From the NCBI GenBank assembly GCA_041394705.1, contig JAWKHS010000025.1, positions 1 to 64,000 of the forward strand: a DNA stretch of 64,000 nt. Reading direction: 5' to 3'. This stretch comes from Vicinamibacterales bacterium. GTDB taxonomy: Bacteria; Acidobacteriota; Vicinamibacteria; Vicinamibacterales; UBA2999. The position numbers and the translations under genes are program-made. Shown in pieces: positions 1 through 7,865 of this stretch. The notes under the pieces are model-generated. The model saw only the letters and a list, made by a program, of their open reading frames with translations. It did no database searches and was not told where the DNA came from. Position 1 is the stretch's first letter, and each line of letters begins with the position of its first letter.

Positions 1-56
1 CTCAGGCCCGCGGCCAGGGCGAGGGCGACGAACCAGGCGGTCCGGGACCGGCGCAT
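1..56 (-). CDS. Exported protein, N-terminal fragment only
   Basis: Only the first 18 codons of a leftward gene lie in the window. They begin MRRSRTAWFVALALAAGL, a typical start of a Sec signal peptide: two to three arginines and then a hydrophobic run. The rest is beyond the left edge, so no function can be given. A TATTCT -10-like element (minus strand, 69 to 64) ends seven bases before the ATG, which would place the transcript start at or very near the start codon, and no Shine-Dalgarno is visible. The gene diverges from carD. Confidence 0.5.
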   Translation of the reverse strand, partial: MRRSRTAWFVALALAAGL

Positions 57-63
57 GGCGCCA

Positions 64-69
64 AGAATA
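64..69 (-). promoter_or_regulatory. -10-like element for the leftward edge gene
   Basis: TATTCT on the minus strand sits seven bases before the ATG at 56. No convincing -35 is seen. The spacing suggests a leaderless or nearly leaderless transcript. This is inferred from position and sequence only. Confidence 0.35.
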
Positions 70-196
70 ACGGCAAACGCCCACCCCGGCGGCAACACTT
101 CATCCCGGGTAACCCGTTGTCCCACAGTCGTTTTAGGTCAAACGCTCTGGTGCAACGGCGCGCACGCCGAATTGCCGTGTTTTCGGCCGTTTTTCA

Positions 197-225
197 TGGT
201 CAATCGGCCTCGGCTGGGCTATAAT
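197..225 (+). promoter_or_regulatory. carD promoter
   Basis: A -35-like TGGTCA (197-202) and a perfect TATAAT -10 (220-225) are separated by exactly 17 bases, the best housekeeping sigma-70-type promoter in the window. The start point should be near 232, giving a leader of about 55 bases before the GTG of carD. The rest of the 57-287 gap is comparatively AT-rich for this genome but shows no other feature. Confidence 0.75.
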
Positions 226-287
226 GACGAGGTCTTCGGGGCTATCTCCCGCCCTTCTGACCCACCCACTCCTGGAACGGGGGCCAC

Positions 288-932
288 GTGTCATTCTCGG
301 TCGGCGACAAGGTCATCTACCCCAATCACGGACTCGGTGTCGTGGAAAAGGTCGAAGAGAAGACCATCCTCGGCACAACGTGCGGATTCTTCCACCTCAG
401 GATACTGTCCAACGACACGACGGTGCTCGTGCCGGTGGCCAACGTGGACAACGTCGGCCTCAGGCGCGCCATCGATGACGAGGAGGTCGAGCGGCTCTTC
501 GGCAAGCTGGGCGACGGCAAGATCGACAACCACTCGAACTGGAAGGGCCGCTTCAAGGACAACTCCGACAAGATGCGGAGCGGGTCCATCGCCGACATGG
601 CGGACGTCCTGAAGAGCCTCACCTTCCTCGCCAAGTCGAAGACCCTGTCGTTCCGCGAGAAGCGGATGCTGGACCGGGCGAAGGCACTCATCGTCTCGGA
701 GGTCTCCGAGGTCATGCGCGTCACGCCTGGCGAGATCGAGGACCGTGTCGAGAAGGCGCTCGAGCAGTGCTTCAACGTCAAGGCCAAGAACGCGCAGCGC
801 GCCGAGGCCAAGGCCGCCAAGGCCGCGCCCGTGAAGGTGGTCGCCGAGAAGGCGCCCCTGAAGGCGGTCAAGCCGAGTGCCATCCAGGCCGCCGCCGCGC
901 CCGCCAAGGCGCGCCAGGCGCGCGCGTCGTAA
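288..932 (+). CDS. carD: CarD/CdnL-family transcription regulator with Lys/Ala-rich tail
   Basis: The N-terminal part (VSFSVGDKVIYPNHGLGVVE) is the RNA polymerase interaction domain (RID) of the CarD_CdnL_TRCF family, and the next 100 residues are the helical DNA-contacting domain of CdnL. These proteins bind the beta subunit and stabilise open complexes at promoters such as those of rRNA genes. Typical CdnL/CarD proteins are about 160 residues. This one has 214, because a final stretch of about 50 residues (from about 165) is almost all Ala, Lys, Val and Pro, like a histone H1 tail. The start is GTG at 288, with a G-rich stretch just upstream and a strong promoter at 197-225. The family call is secure; DNA binding by the tail is inference. 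Confidence 0.9.
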   Translation: MSFSVGDKVIYPNHGLGVVEKVEEKTILGTTCGFFHLRILSNDTTVLVPVANVDNVGLRRAIDDEEVERLFGKLGDGKIDNHSNWKGRFKDNSDKMRSGSIADMADVLKSLTFLAKSKTLSFREKRMLDRAKALIVSEVSEVMRVTPGEIEDRVEKALEQCFNVKAKNAQRAEAKAAKAAPVKVVAEKAPLKAVKPSAIQAAAAPAKARQARAS

Positions 933-1020
933 CGCCCACGCAGGAACCGACGATGCCCGGCCGGACCCACGTCCGCGCCGGGCATTCGTCTGTTCAGCCC
1001 ATGACCGCGACGAGGGGCAC

Positions 1021-1770
1021 GTGCCGCAGGTAGTGGCGACCGCGATTGCAGCGGTCCGCTCGGCGGCGGCCTATCTGGCCGCCTCCCTCTACGTCCTCGT
1101 GGCCGGCAGCCTGGGCCTGGCCGTGGCGCTGCCCCTCCGGTGGAAGGGCCTGCTGTACGTGCTCGGCCACGGCGGGGTCGCCATCGCCCTCGGCGTCGCC
1201 GGCATCCGTTCCCGGGTCGCGGGCCGGCGACCCACCGGCCGCGCCGTCGTCTTCTGCGCGAACCACCAGAGCAACGTGGACCCGCCCGTGTTGTACCGCG
1301 TGCTGCACCCGCGGCTCCATATCCTCTTCAAAGCCGAACTCCGCAAGCTGCCGGTACTGGGGCTGGTCATGGAGACCGGCGGGTTCGTGCCCGTCGATCG
1401 CGACAGCCGCGAGCGCTCTCTCGGCTCGATCGAGCGGGCCGCGGCGTCGATCCGCGAGGGCAATTCCTTCTTGATCTTCCCGGAAGGCACCCGCAGCCGG
1501 ACCGACCAGCTGCTGCCCTTCAAGAAGGGCGGTTTCATCATGGCCATCAAGGCGCAGGCCCCCATCGTGCCCGTGGCCATCACGGGTGGGCGGGCCGCCA
1601 TGCAGAAGGGCAGTCCGATCGTCCGGCCCGTGACGGTGTCCGTGCGGATCGGCGATCCCATTGACACCGCCGGCCTCACGCTGGACGATCGCGACGACCT
1701 CATCGTCCGTGTCCGCAGCGCCATCGAGACCCTCCTGGCGCAAGGACCCGTGAGACCCGGGGAGCGCTGA
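1021..1770 (+). CDS. plsC: 1-acyl-sn-glycerol-3-phosphate acyltransferase (PlsC family)
   Basis: Transfers a fatty acyl group to lysophosphatidate in membrane phospholipid synthesis. The diagnostic HX4D motif is present as NHQSNVD (His82, Asp87), and the acceptor-binding FPEGTRSR block follows about 70 residues later. An N-terminal hydrophobic segment (about residues 7-40) should anchor it to the inner membrane. I start it at the GTG at 1021 because GAGGGG lies six bases before it. The frame is open back to 877, but that extension is Arg/Pro-rich and overlaps carD. Length (249 residues) is normal. It is followed closely by a DUF4126 gene on the same strand. The exact acyl acceptor cannot be read from sequence. 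Confidence 0.87.
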   Translation: MPQVVATAIAAVRSAAAYLAASLYVLVAGSLGLAVALPLRWKGLLYVLGHGGVAIALGVAGIRSRVAGRRPTGRAVVFCANHQSNVDPPVLYRVLHPRLHILFKAELRKLPVLGLVMETGGFVPVDRDSRERSLGSIERAAASIREGNSFLIFPEGTRSRTDQLLPFKKGGFIMAIKAQAPIVPVAITGGRAAMQKGSPIVRPVTVSVRIGDPIDTAGLTLDDRDDLIVRVRSAIETLLAQGPVRPGER

Positions 1771-1793
1771 GGGAGTCAGGGGAGGGGCACCCT

Positions 1794-2405
1794 ATGGATC
1801 TGCTCGCCACGGCCGGCCGCACGCTCGGGTTTTCGCTCGCGGCGGGCGTCAATCTCTACGCGACGGTCGCGATGCTGGGGCTGGCGACGCGTTTCGGCCT
1901 CGTCGACCTCCCGCCGCAGTTCGCGGCGTTCGACAACCCCTGGATCATCGGCGGGGCCCTCGCGCTGTACGTCGTCGAGTTCGTGGCCGACAAGGTGCCG
2001 TGGGTGGACACGATGTGGGACACGGCCCACACGCTCGTGCGGCCGCTGGGCGGCGCGCTCATCGCCGTGACGACCCTGGGCGAGGCCTCGCCGTGGGTGC
2101 AGGGCCTGGTGGCGCTGCTCGGGGGGACGATCGCGGCGGGCGGGCACCTCACCAAGGCCGGCACCAGAGCCGCCGTCAACGTCAGCCCCGAGCCCTTCAC
2201 CAACTGGGGGCTGAGCCTCGCGGGCGACGCCTTCGTCTTCGGGCTGGGCGCGCTCGCGCTGGCGTATCCCGTGGCGGCCTTCGCCGTCACGTTGGCCGCG
2301 CTCGTCGTGATCCTGGCGATCGCCCGCTGGCTGTTCGGCTGGATCCGACGCGCTGTCGCTCCGCCGTCGGCGGAGCCGATCTCCCGGGCGGGCGCCGGCG
2401 CCTGA
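1794..2405 (+). CDS. DUF4126 family membrane protein
   Basis: A 203-residue polytopic membrane protein with about five hydrophobic segments. The start (FSLAAGVNLYATVAMLGLAT) and the later KAGTRAAVNVSPEP region are characteristic of the DUF4126 family, whose function is not known. The start at ATG 1794 is supported by a strong GGGGAGGGG Shine-Dalgarno just upstream. It lies 23 bases after plsC and is probably cotranscribed with it. It ends nine bases from the convergent gene at 2415; a weak CTGAC/GTCAG inverted repeat (2402-2418) spans the junction and might act as a terminator. Confidence 0.75.
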   Translation: MDLLATAGRTLGFSLAAGVNLYATVAMLGLATRFGLVDLPPQFAAFDNPWIIGGALALYVVEFVADKVPWVDTMWDTAHTLVRPLGGALIAVTTLGEASPWVQGLVALLGGTIAAGGHLTKAGTRAAVNVSPEPFTNWGLSLAGDAFVFGLGALALAYPVAAFAVTLAALVVILAIARWLFGWIRRAVAPPSAEPISRAGAGA

Positions 2406-2414
2406 CCCGCCGCG

Positions 2415-2720
2415 TCAGTGCGGCAGGAACTTGTTGTAGACGGTGGCGATCGTGCGGCCCGCCCCGTAGCCGATGACGAACGCGTAGACGAAGCCGATCA
2501 CGGCGCCGCCGTAGCTCACGCTGTAGCCTGGAAGATAGATGCCGAGCAGGTTGAGGTGCTCGCCGACGTTGATGCCGCCCCGGATGACCAGCCAGATCGT
2601 GGCCACGAACAGCCCCAGGGCCGACACCGAGCCGAACGCGAGGCCCCAGCCCTGCTCGCTGAACCGCACGAGCGACTTCCTGATCTCCTGGATCTCGTCC
2701 TGCTGCAGGTGCTCGGTCAT
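2415..2720 (-). CDS. Small two-helix membrane protein, function unknown
   Basis: 101 residues: a charged N-terminus (about 25 residues) with two hydrophobic segments (about residues 28-47 and 65-90). Its second half, GYSVSYGGAVIGFVYAFVIG, closely matches the neighbouring gene at 2730-3101 (GYTVSWRGALVGFCWAFLVG), so the two look like a duplicated pair. Nine bases separate them, so they form one transcription unit. I do not recognise a named family. No Shine-Dalgarno is visible before the ATG at 2720, which suggests translation coupled to the upstream gene. Confidence 0.7.
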   Translation of the reverse strand: MTEHLQQDEIQEIRKSLVRFSEQGWGLAFGSVSALGLFVATIWLVIRGGINVGEHLNLLGIYLPGYSVSYGGAVIGFVYAFVIGYGAGRTIATVYNKFLPH

Positions 2721-2729
2721 ATGGCGCTG

Positions 2730-3101
2730 CTAGATGTGATCGAGGAAGTTACGTGAGAACTGCGCCCGCGCGCGGACGAAGAACACCCACACCGCCGTGA
2801 CGAAGTTGCGGACGAAGCCCACGAACCAGCCGCCGACGAAGCCGACCAGGAAGGCCCAGCAAAAGCCCACGAGCGCGCCGCGCCACGAGACGGTGTAGCC
2901 GTAGAAGTAGTTGGCGAGCAGGTCGAGCCGCGGCGCCGGGATGGGCTGGACCACCACGATGAAGGCCGTGGCCGCCGCCACGATCAGCCCGGCGACGAGC
3001 CCGGTGGCCACGCCGAGCGCGGCCTTGTGCACCGGGGCGATCGCCATCTGCATCGTCTCGGCGAGCTCGGCTTCGATCCCGGTCGGCGGAGTGGGCGACA
3101 C
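2730..3101 (-). CDS. Small membrane protein, partner of the 2415-2720 gene
   Basis: 123 residues with two hydrophobic parts: about 30-55 (GVATGLVAGLIVAAATAFIV) and a C-terminal pair around the GYTVSWRGALVGF block shared with its neighbour. The frame is open to a TTG at 3122, but I prefer GTG at 3101: a perfect AAGGAG (minus strand, 3113 to 3108) lies six bases before it, and a TATCAT -10 (3127 to 3122) would put the transcript start between them. Function is unknown. The duplicated core suggests the two proteins form a heteromeric membrane assembly, which is inference only. Confidence 0.7.
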   Translation of the reverse strand: MSPTPPTGIEAELAETMQMAIAPVHKAALGVATGLVAGLIVAAATAFIVVVQPIPAPRLDLLANYFYGYTVSWRGALVGFCWAFLVGFVGGWFVGFVRNFVTAVWVFFVRARAQFSRNFLDHI

Positions 3102-3121
3102 GCGTGTCTCCTTCGCGTCCA

Positions 3122-3127
3122 ATGATA
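3122..3127 (-). promoter_or_regulatory. -10-like element for the small membrane protein pair
   Basis: TATCAT on the minus strand sits about 20 bases before the AAGGAG-preceded GTG at 3101. It would give these two genes their own promoter despite lying only 33 bases after the polysaccharide deacetylase gene. No clear -35 is seen. Confidence 0.4.
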
Positions 3128-3134
3128 GCAGCCG

Positions 3135-3920
3135 TTACCGGCCTGCGGCCTCGCGGTTCTCGCGTGCGGGGCGGGTGGCCGGCCACCAGCGCCGGAGCGC
3201 CCTCAGCGCCCGTCGGCGCGCGATCCGCCGGAGGAACGCGGGCCGCCCCCAGTCGTCGAGCGCACCCGGCTGCTGGAAGTAGAACATGTCCAGCCGCGGC
3301 AGGCGGTGCACGGAATCGCCCGCATCGATCGGGCGGTACTCGGTGGTGCACGCCAGCGCGAACGCGGCGGACACGGCCCGCTCCGCCTCCGGTGAGACGT
3401 CGCCGAAGGGGTAGGCGAACGCCCTGGGCGGACGGCCGAGGCGGGCGGACAGATCCTGGCGGCAGCCGTCGACCTCGTCGTCCAGCGCGCCGGCGGACAA
3501 GGCCGCGAGCGAGGGGTGCGTGCGCGAGTGCGCGCCGACGTCGGCGCCGCGCTCAGCCAGCGTCCCCAGGGCGTCCCACGAGAGGAGCGGCAGCTCGGGG
3601 ATGCCCGGAGCCGGCTGGCCGCTCCAGAGATTCGTGCGGCCCACATGGCCGCTCACCACGAAAACGGTCGCGGGAACACCGGCCGCCTCGAGGCGCGGCC
3701 AGGCGACGGTGCCGAAGTTGGCGAAGGCGTCGTCGAAGGTCAGGGCGACGCGATCGCGACCGTCGGTCGTGGAATCGGCCCCGGCCGCCAGGGCCTCGAG
3801 CGGCTCGACCGAGACCGCGCCGCTCGCCAGCCAGTCGACGTGTCGCACGAAGGCGGCCGGCGCGACCGAGATGGAGGAGCCCGAGTCGTCGATCGAGTGG
3901 TAGGTGAGGATGGCCCGCAT
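3135..3920 (-). CDS. Polysaccharide deacetylase family protein (NodB-like, CE4)
   Basis: A 261-residue protein with the NodB homology fold. MRAILTYHSIDDSG opens the domain, LTFDDAFANF is the TFDDG-type motif that supplies the catalytic base and a metal-binding Asp, and AHSRTHPSL is the HxxxH zinc motif. The later AYPFGD matches motif 3. It should remove N- or O-acetyl groups from an extracellular or envelope glycan. No signal peptide is seen, so it may act on cytoplasmic or lipid-linked glycan intermediates. The ATG at 3920 overlaps the TGA of the upstream glycosyltransferase (ATGA), so it is translationally coupled as the last gene of a four-gene polysaccharide unit. Confidence 0.83.
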   Translation of the reverse strand: MRAILTYHSIDDSGSSISVAPAAFVRHVDWLASGAVSVEPLEALAAGADSTTDGRDRVALTFDDAFANFGTVAWPRLEAAGVPATVFVVSGHVGRTNLWSGQPAPGIPELPLLSWDALGTLAERGADVGAHSRTHPSLAALSAGALDDEVDGCRQDLSARLGRPPRAFAYPFGDVSPEAERAVSAAFALACTTEYRPIDAGDSVHRLPRLDMFYFQQPGALDDWGRPAFLRRIARRRALRALRRWWPATRPARENREAAGR

Positions 3921-5158
3921 CACCGTGGTCCTGGGGCGTGGCGGACTGCCCGCGTCCGGTTCACCTCGCGCTCGATCACCTCGAGGAGCTGCGAGGTGAC
4001 GTGATCCGGGTTGTAGAGGGCCATCGCGGCCAGGCGGCCCCGCTCGCCGTGCGCACGGGCGGCCGCGGGGTCGCGGGCGTAGGCGTCGAGGTGCGCCGAG
4101 AGCTCGGCGGCCGTGGCAAAGGTGACGCCGCCGCCGGTGGCCTCGACGATTTCCGGGAGGGGCCCGAGCCGCCGGGCGATGACGGGCGTGCCTTGCGCCA
4201 GGGCTTCGATGGCGACCATGCCGAAGGTCTCGAAGCCCTTCGACGGCACGAGCGACGCGAGCGCGTGCCGGTAGTACGGCGCGAGCCGATCGGCCGGAAG
4301 CCGGCCCACGAAGTGCACCCGCGGGCGGCCGGCGGCGCGAGCCCTGAGCGCGTCGTCCAGGGTGCCGGCGCCGGCGATGACGAGGTCCGGGCCAGTGTCG
4401 CCCGTGAAGGCGTCGATCACGTCCTCGACGCCCTTGATGGCTTCCAGCCGTCCCGCGAAGAAGAAGTACGGCCGCGGGTGTGGCGAGGGTCCAGAGACCG
4501 GAGCGGCTGGCATCGGCACGCCGTATGGGACGACGTCCATCGGCCGCGGGAAGCCGAACTCGGCGTGCTTGGCGCGGCTGAACTCGCTGCGGGCCACGAA
4601 CGCGTCCACGCGGGCCAGGGCGCGCGTGAGCGCGCCCGTGTAGCGCCAGGCCTGGGGCGGCCGGCCGTGGGCCGTGACGCACCGGAGGCACTCGCGTGCG
4701 GTGCAGGCCTCGCGGTTGTGCCGCCAGAGCACGTGGGACTCGCAGACCAGCCAGTGCTCGTGGGCGATGTACACACGCGCCGCCTCGCGTCCGAACCCGA
4801 GGAGGCCGGGACCTCCGACGAGCGACATGTTGTTGAAGAGCACGACGTCGAACTCGCGCGTGCGGTCGAGCGCGGCCAGCGCGCCGGCCTGCATGACCGG
4901 CCGGCCGAGCTGGTGCGTGAGGAGCGTGGACAGGCGCGGCGACGAGCTGCGGAGGGGGACGATCTCCAGGTCCGGATCCGGCGGCGCCGGCGGCGGGTCA
5001 CCCCCGGTCAAGGTGCGGTAGGCGTCGGTGTCGTGAATGACCGTCACGCGGTGTCCGCGTCCGGCCAGCACGCGGGCCGTTCGCTGCACGTCGATGCCGT
5101 CGCCGCCGAAGTTGTACGGCGGGAAGAACGTGGTCAGCGACGCGATGCGGAGGCTCAC
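3920..5158 (-). CDS. Glycosyltransferase family 4
   Basis: A GT-B glycosyltransferase of 412 residues. The N-terminus (SLTTFFPPYNFGGDGIDVQR) is the acceptor-binding half. The C-terminal half has FFFAGRLEAIKGVEDVIDAF and GFETFGMVAIEALAQGTPVI, the GT4 donor-binding region with its E-x7-E signature. Five cysteines cluster between about residues 128 and 150, which is unusual for the family and may bind metal or form a structural knot. The GTG start at 5158 overlaps the upstream stop (GTGA). The donor and acceptor sugars cannot be inferred. It works with the neighbouring GT4 and deacetylase in surface polysaccharide assembly. Confidence 0.85.
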   Translation of the reverse strand: MSLRIASLTTFFPPYNFGGDGIDVQRTARVLAGRGHRVTVIHDTDAYRTLTGGDPPPAPPDPDLEIVPLRSSSPRLSTLLTHQLGRPVMQAGALAALDRTREFDVVLFNNMSLVGGPGLLGFGREAARVYIAHEHWLVCESHVLWRHNREACTARECLRCVTAHGRPPQAWRYTGALTRALARVDAFVARSEFSRAKHAEFGFPRPMDVVPYGVPMPAAPVSGPSPHPRPYFFFAGRLEAIKGVEDVIDAFTGDTGPDLVIAGAGTLDDALRARAAGRPRVHFVGRLPADRLAPYYRHALASLVPSKGFETFGMVAIEALAQGTPVIARRLGPLPEIVEATGGGVTFATAAELSAHLDAYARDPAAARAHGERGRLAAMALYNPDHVTSQLLEVIEREVNRTRAVRHAPGPR

Positions 5159-6333
5159 CGCGCGGCCTCCTCGAGCGCGTCCAGGGCGGCCCGCGCGCAC
5201 GACGCCCACGACAACCGAGACGTCCGCGCCCGAGCCGCGTCGGCCATGCGCGTCCGCGCCGGCGCGTCGGTCGCCAGCACTGCGAGCGCCTCGGTCAGGC
5301 CGTCCACGTCGCCGGGCGGGACGAAGCGGCCCGCGCCGTCCAGCAGCTGCGGCAGCGGGCTCGCCGTGGTGGCCACCACGGGACAGCCGCAGGCCGCGGC
5401 CTCCACGGCCGGCAGGCCGAAGCCCTCGTTCATCGAGGGCAGCGCGAGCGCCACGGCTCCCGAATGCAGGTGGCGGAGGTCCGCGTCGCTCAGGAACCCG
5501 GGCCACAGCACGCGGGCGGCGCTGCCCGCCCGCGCGATGGCCTCGCGGATCTGCCCCTGGCCGCCGTGGAACGGATCGCCCGACAGCGCGCCGACCAGGA
5601 CCAGCCACGGTGTGTCGTCGCCGAGCCGCGCCAGCAGCCGCCCGTGCGCCTCGGCCAGGTCGTGGACGTTCTTGTGCGGGCTGAAGCCGCCGACGTAGGT
5701 GAACCAGCGCGCGCCCGCCGGGAGGCCGATCCGTGCCGCCACCTCGGCCACGTCGGCGGCCGACTCGCTGGGCCGGTAGATGGGCGACGGCGCCTCGACG
5801 GCCACCCGCACCCGGCGGCGGTCCACGCCCAGCACTTCCACCAGCTCCGAGGCCGCGAAGTCAGAGACCGTGAGCACCGTCGTCGCCTGCCACAAGGCCA
5901 GCGACACCTTGGCGTTCCAGAACAGCCGCGCGCGCGTCGAGGGCAGGGTCAGATGGGGGAAGCGCTCGGCGATGGCGTCGTGGATGGTGACGACGGAGCG
6001 TATCCGAGGCGGCAGCGGGAAGAACGTGTACACGGACGGCGAGAAGAACACCGTCGACGGGTGGGCGGCCACGGCGCGCGTCAGCCGCAGCATGTCCACG
6101 GGGGAGCGGTTGCCGTCGGCGGAGGCGGCCGAGGTCGGCGAGACCGATTGCGCCACCTCCACGCACTCGACGTTGGCGGCCCGCAGGTCGAACGCCGCGT
6201 GCGCGCGGGCGTCCACGAAGCACCGGAACCGCCATTCCGGCGCGGCGGCGGCCATCGCGGGCAGGAGCTCGCGCGTGAAGCGGCCGTAGCCGCGGGCGTT
6301 GGCCCAGCACGTGGCGTCCACGCCCACAGTCAT
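5155..6333 (-). CDS. Glycosyltransferase family 4 (mannosyltransferase-like)
   Basis: 392 residues of GT-B type. It opens with VGVDATCWANARGYGRFTRE, typical of GT4 enzymes related to WbaZ and similar mannosyltransferases, and the donor half carries FTYVGGFSPHKNVHDL and PSMNEGFGLPAVEAAACGCP, which includes the GT4 E-x7-E. I use ATG 6333; the frame is open further upstream, but that extension looks non-coding. It lies 59 bases after the flavoprotein gene and overlaps the next glycosyltransferase by four bases, so it belongs to the same unit. The sugar specificity is not known. Confidence 0.85.
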   Translation of the reverse strand: MTVGVDATCWANARGYGRFTRELLPAMAAAAPEWRFRCFVDARAHAAFDLRAANVECVEVAQSVSPTSAASADGNRSPVDMLRLTRAVAAHPSTVFFSPSVYTFFPLPPRIRSVVTIHDAIAERFPHLTLPSTRARLFWNAKVSLALWQATTVLTVSDFAASELVEVLGVDRRRVRVAVEAPSPIYRPSESAADVAEVAARIGLPAGARWFTYVGGFSPHKNVHDLAEAHGRLLARLGDDTPWLVLVGALSGDPFHGGQGQIREAIARAGSAARVLWPGFLSDADLRHLHSGAVALALPSMNEGFGLPAVEAAACGCPVVATTASPLPQLLDGAGRFVPPGDVDGLTEALAVLATDAPARTRMADAARARTSRLSWASCARAALDALEEAAR

Positions 6334-6392
6334 CGCGGGACGTCCCTGGTCAGCGCCGAGCGCCGGCGGCCGATGGTGGCCCGGTGCGCGCA

Positions 6393-7865
6393 CTACGCAC
6401 CTGCGCCCACCGCGACCTTGGGCGATTCGAGCTTCTGCTCCTCGTGGTACTCGAAGTCCGTGTTCACTTCCCAGATGTCGTGCGACGCGCCCTGCATGTT
6501 CTGCACGGCCATCATCGCCGTCAGCATCGAATGGTCCTGGTTGTTGTACTTGTGCATGCCGTTCCGGCCGACGGTATGCAGGTTGACCATCGGGTCGATG
6601 TAGGCGCGGACGCCGTCGAGATGCTGCCGGTAGGTGGAGTCGTAGATGGGGTAGGCCTTGGGCATCCGGATGACCGCGCCGTCCTTGACGTCCGCCGCCC
6701 GGGCCAGGCCCAGCGCCTCGAGCTCCCGGGCGGCCTGCGCGACGAGGTCGGCGTCGGGGCTCTCCCAGAGACCGTCACCCTTGAAGCAGAAGTACTCCAT
6801 GCCGAGGCAGGTCGTGCCGGGCTCGGGCACCATGGCCTTCGACCAGTTGTTGAAGTTCTGGATGCGCCCCACCTTCACGCCGGGCGTGTGGATGTAGATC
6901 CAGTTGTCCGGGAACAGGTCCTCCTTGTCGAGCATCAGGGCGACGACGAGGAAGTCGCGGTACTTCAAGCCCTCCGCGTCCGCCTTCACGGCGGGCGGCA
7001 CGGCCGGATCGAAGGCCCGGACCAGGGAGCGCACGGGCATGGTCGAAAAGAAGTGCTCGGCCTCGAACCGCCGCTCGCCCTCGGGGGTGGCCGCGCGTAC
7101 GGCCACGATGCGATCGCCGCGGCGCTCGATGCCCGTGACGTAGTGGCCGAGGAGGACCCGGCCGCCGAGCGCCTCGATCTTGCGCGCGCACGCCTCCCAC
7201 ATCTGGCCTGGGCCCAGGCGCGGGTACTGGAACTCGTGGATGAGCGTCTTGATGTCGGTGGAGCGCCGGTTCAGCGCGGTGGCGTTCAGGATGGCCTTGG
7301 CGAGCGACAGGCCCTGGATGCGCTGGGCCGCCCACTCCGCGCGGATTTCGGTGCACGGGATGCCCCACACCTTCTCGGTGTAGGTCTTGAAGAAGATCTC
7401 GAACAGCCGCTTGCCGAAGCGGTTGGTGACCCACTGCTCGAAGTTCTCTTCGACCGGGTAGGGCTTGTAGTGCCACCAGAGGTAGCTCAGGAAGATGCGG
7501 ATCGCGTTGAACGGTCCGAGGCCCGAGAGCGCGTTGCCGGCCTTGAGCGGATAGTCGAAGAACTTGCCGTTGTAGTGGATGCGCGACAGGCGCGGCACCG
7601 AGATGAACTCGGACTCGAGGATTTCGTGCCACAAGGCCTCGACCGGGGCGATCTTCGTGAAGAACCGGTGCCCGCCGATGTCGAACCGGTAGCCCTTGTA
7701 CTGCGCAGTGCGCGAGATGCCGCCCAGGATGTCATCGGCCTCGAGGACCGTGACGGGCCATCCCATCTTCGCCATCTGGTACGCTGCGGTGAGCCCCGCG
7801 GGGCCCCCGCCAATGACGACCACCCGGTCACCTGCCGCGTACTGGGCGACGGTGCGCGCTGCCAT
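6393..7865 (-). CDS. NAD(P)/FAD-dependent oxidoreductase, UDP-galactopyranose mutase-like
   Basis: 490 residues with an N-terminal dinucleotide-binding motif VVVIGGGPAGLTAAY and a second flavin-contacting block ISRTAQYKGYRFDIGGHRFF. The FDxGGHRFF pattern and length match the amine-oxidase/UDP-galactopyranose-mutase-like flavoproteins common in polysaccharide loci. These either isomerise an NDP-sugar or oxidise/reduce a lipid or sugar intermediate. It heads the leftward unit with two GT4 enzymes and a deacetylase. A good GAGAGGAG Shine-Dalgarno precedes ATG 7865, and a sigma-54-like site lies about 170 bases upstream. A clear paralogue lies at 19886-21310. The specific reaction is uncertain. 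Confidence 0.8.
   Translation of the reverse strand: MAARTVAQYAAGDRVVVIGGGPAGLTAAYQMAKMGWPVTVLEADDILGGISRTAQYKGYRFDIGGHRFFTKIAPVEALWHEILESEFISVPRLSRIHYNGKFFDYPLKAGNALSGLGPFNAIRIFLSYLWWHYKPYPVEENFEQWVTNRFGKRLFEIFFKTYTEKVWGIPCTEIRAEWAAQRIQGLSLAKAILNATALNRRSTDIKTLIHEFQYPRLGPGQMWEACARKIEALGGRVLLGHYVTGIERRGDRIVAVRAATPEGERRFEAEHFFSTMPVRSLVRAFDPAVPPAVKADAEGLKYRDFLVVALMLDKEDLFPDNWIYIHTPGVKVGRIQNFNNWSKAMVPEPGTTCLGMEYFCFKGDGLWESPDADLVAQAARELEALGLARAADVKDGAVIRMPKAYPIYDSTYRQHLDGVRAYIDPMVNLHTVGRNGMHKYNNQDHSMLTAMMAVQNMQGASHDIWEVNTDFEYHEEQKLESPKVAVGAGA

Noticed and set aside
3921..4691. N-terminal extension of the polysaccharide deacetylase frame
   Set aside because: It overlaps the GT4 gene antiparallel in codon use and lacks any motif; the NodB domain begins exactly at ATG 3920.
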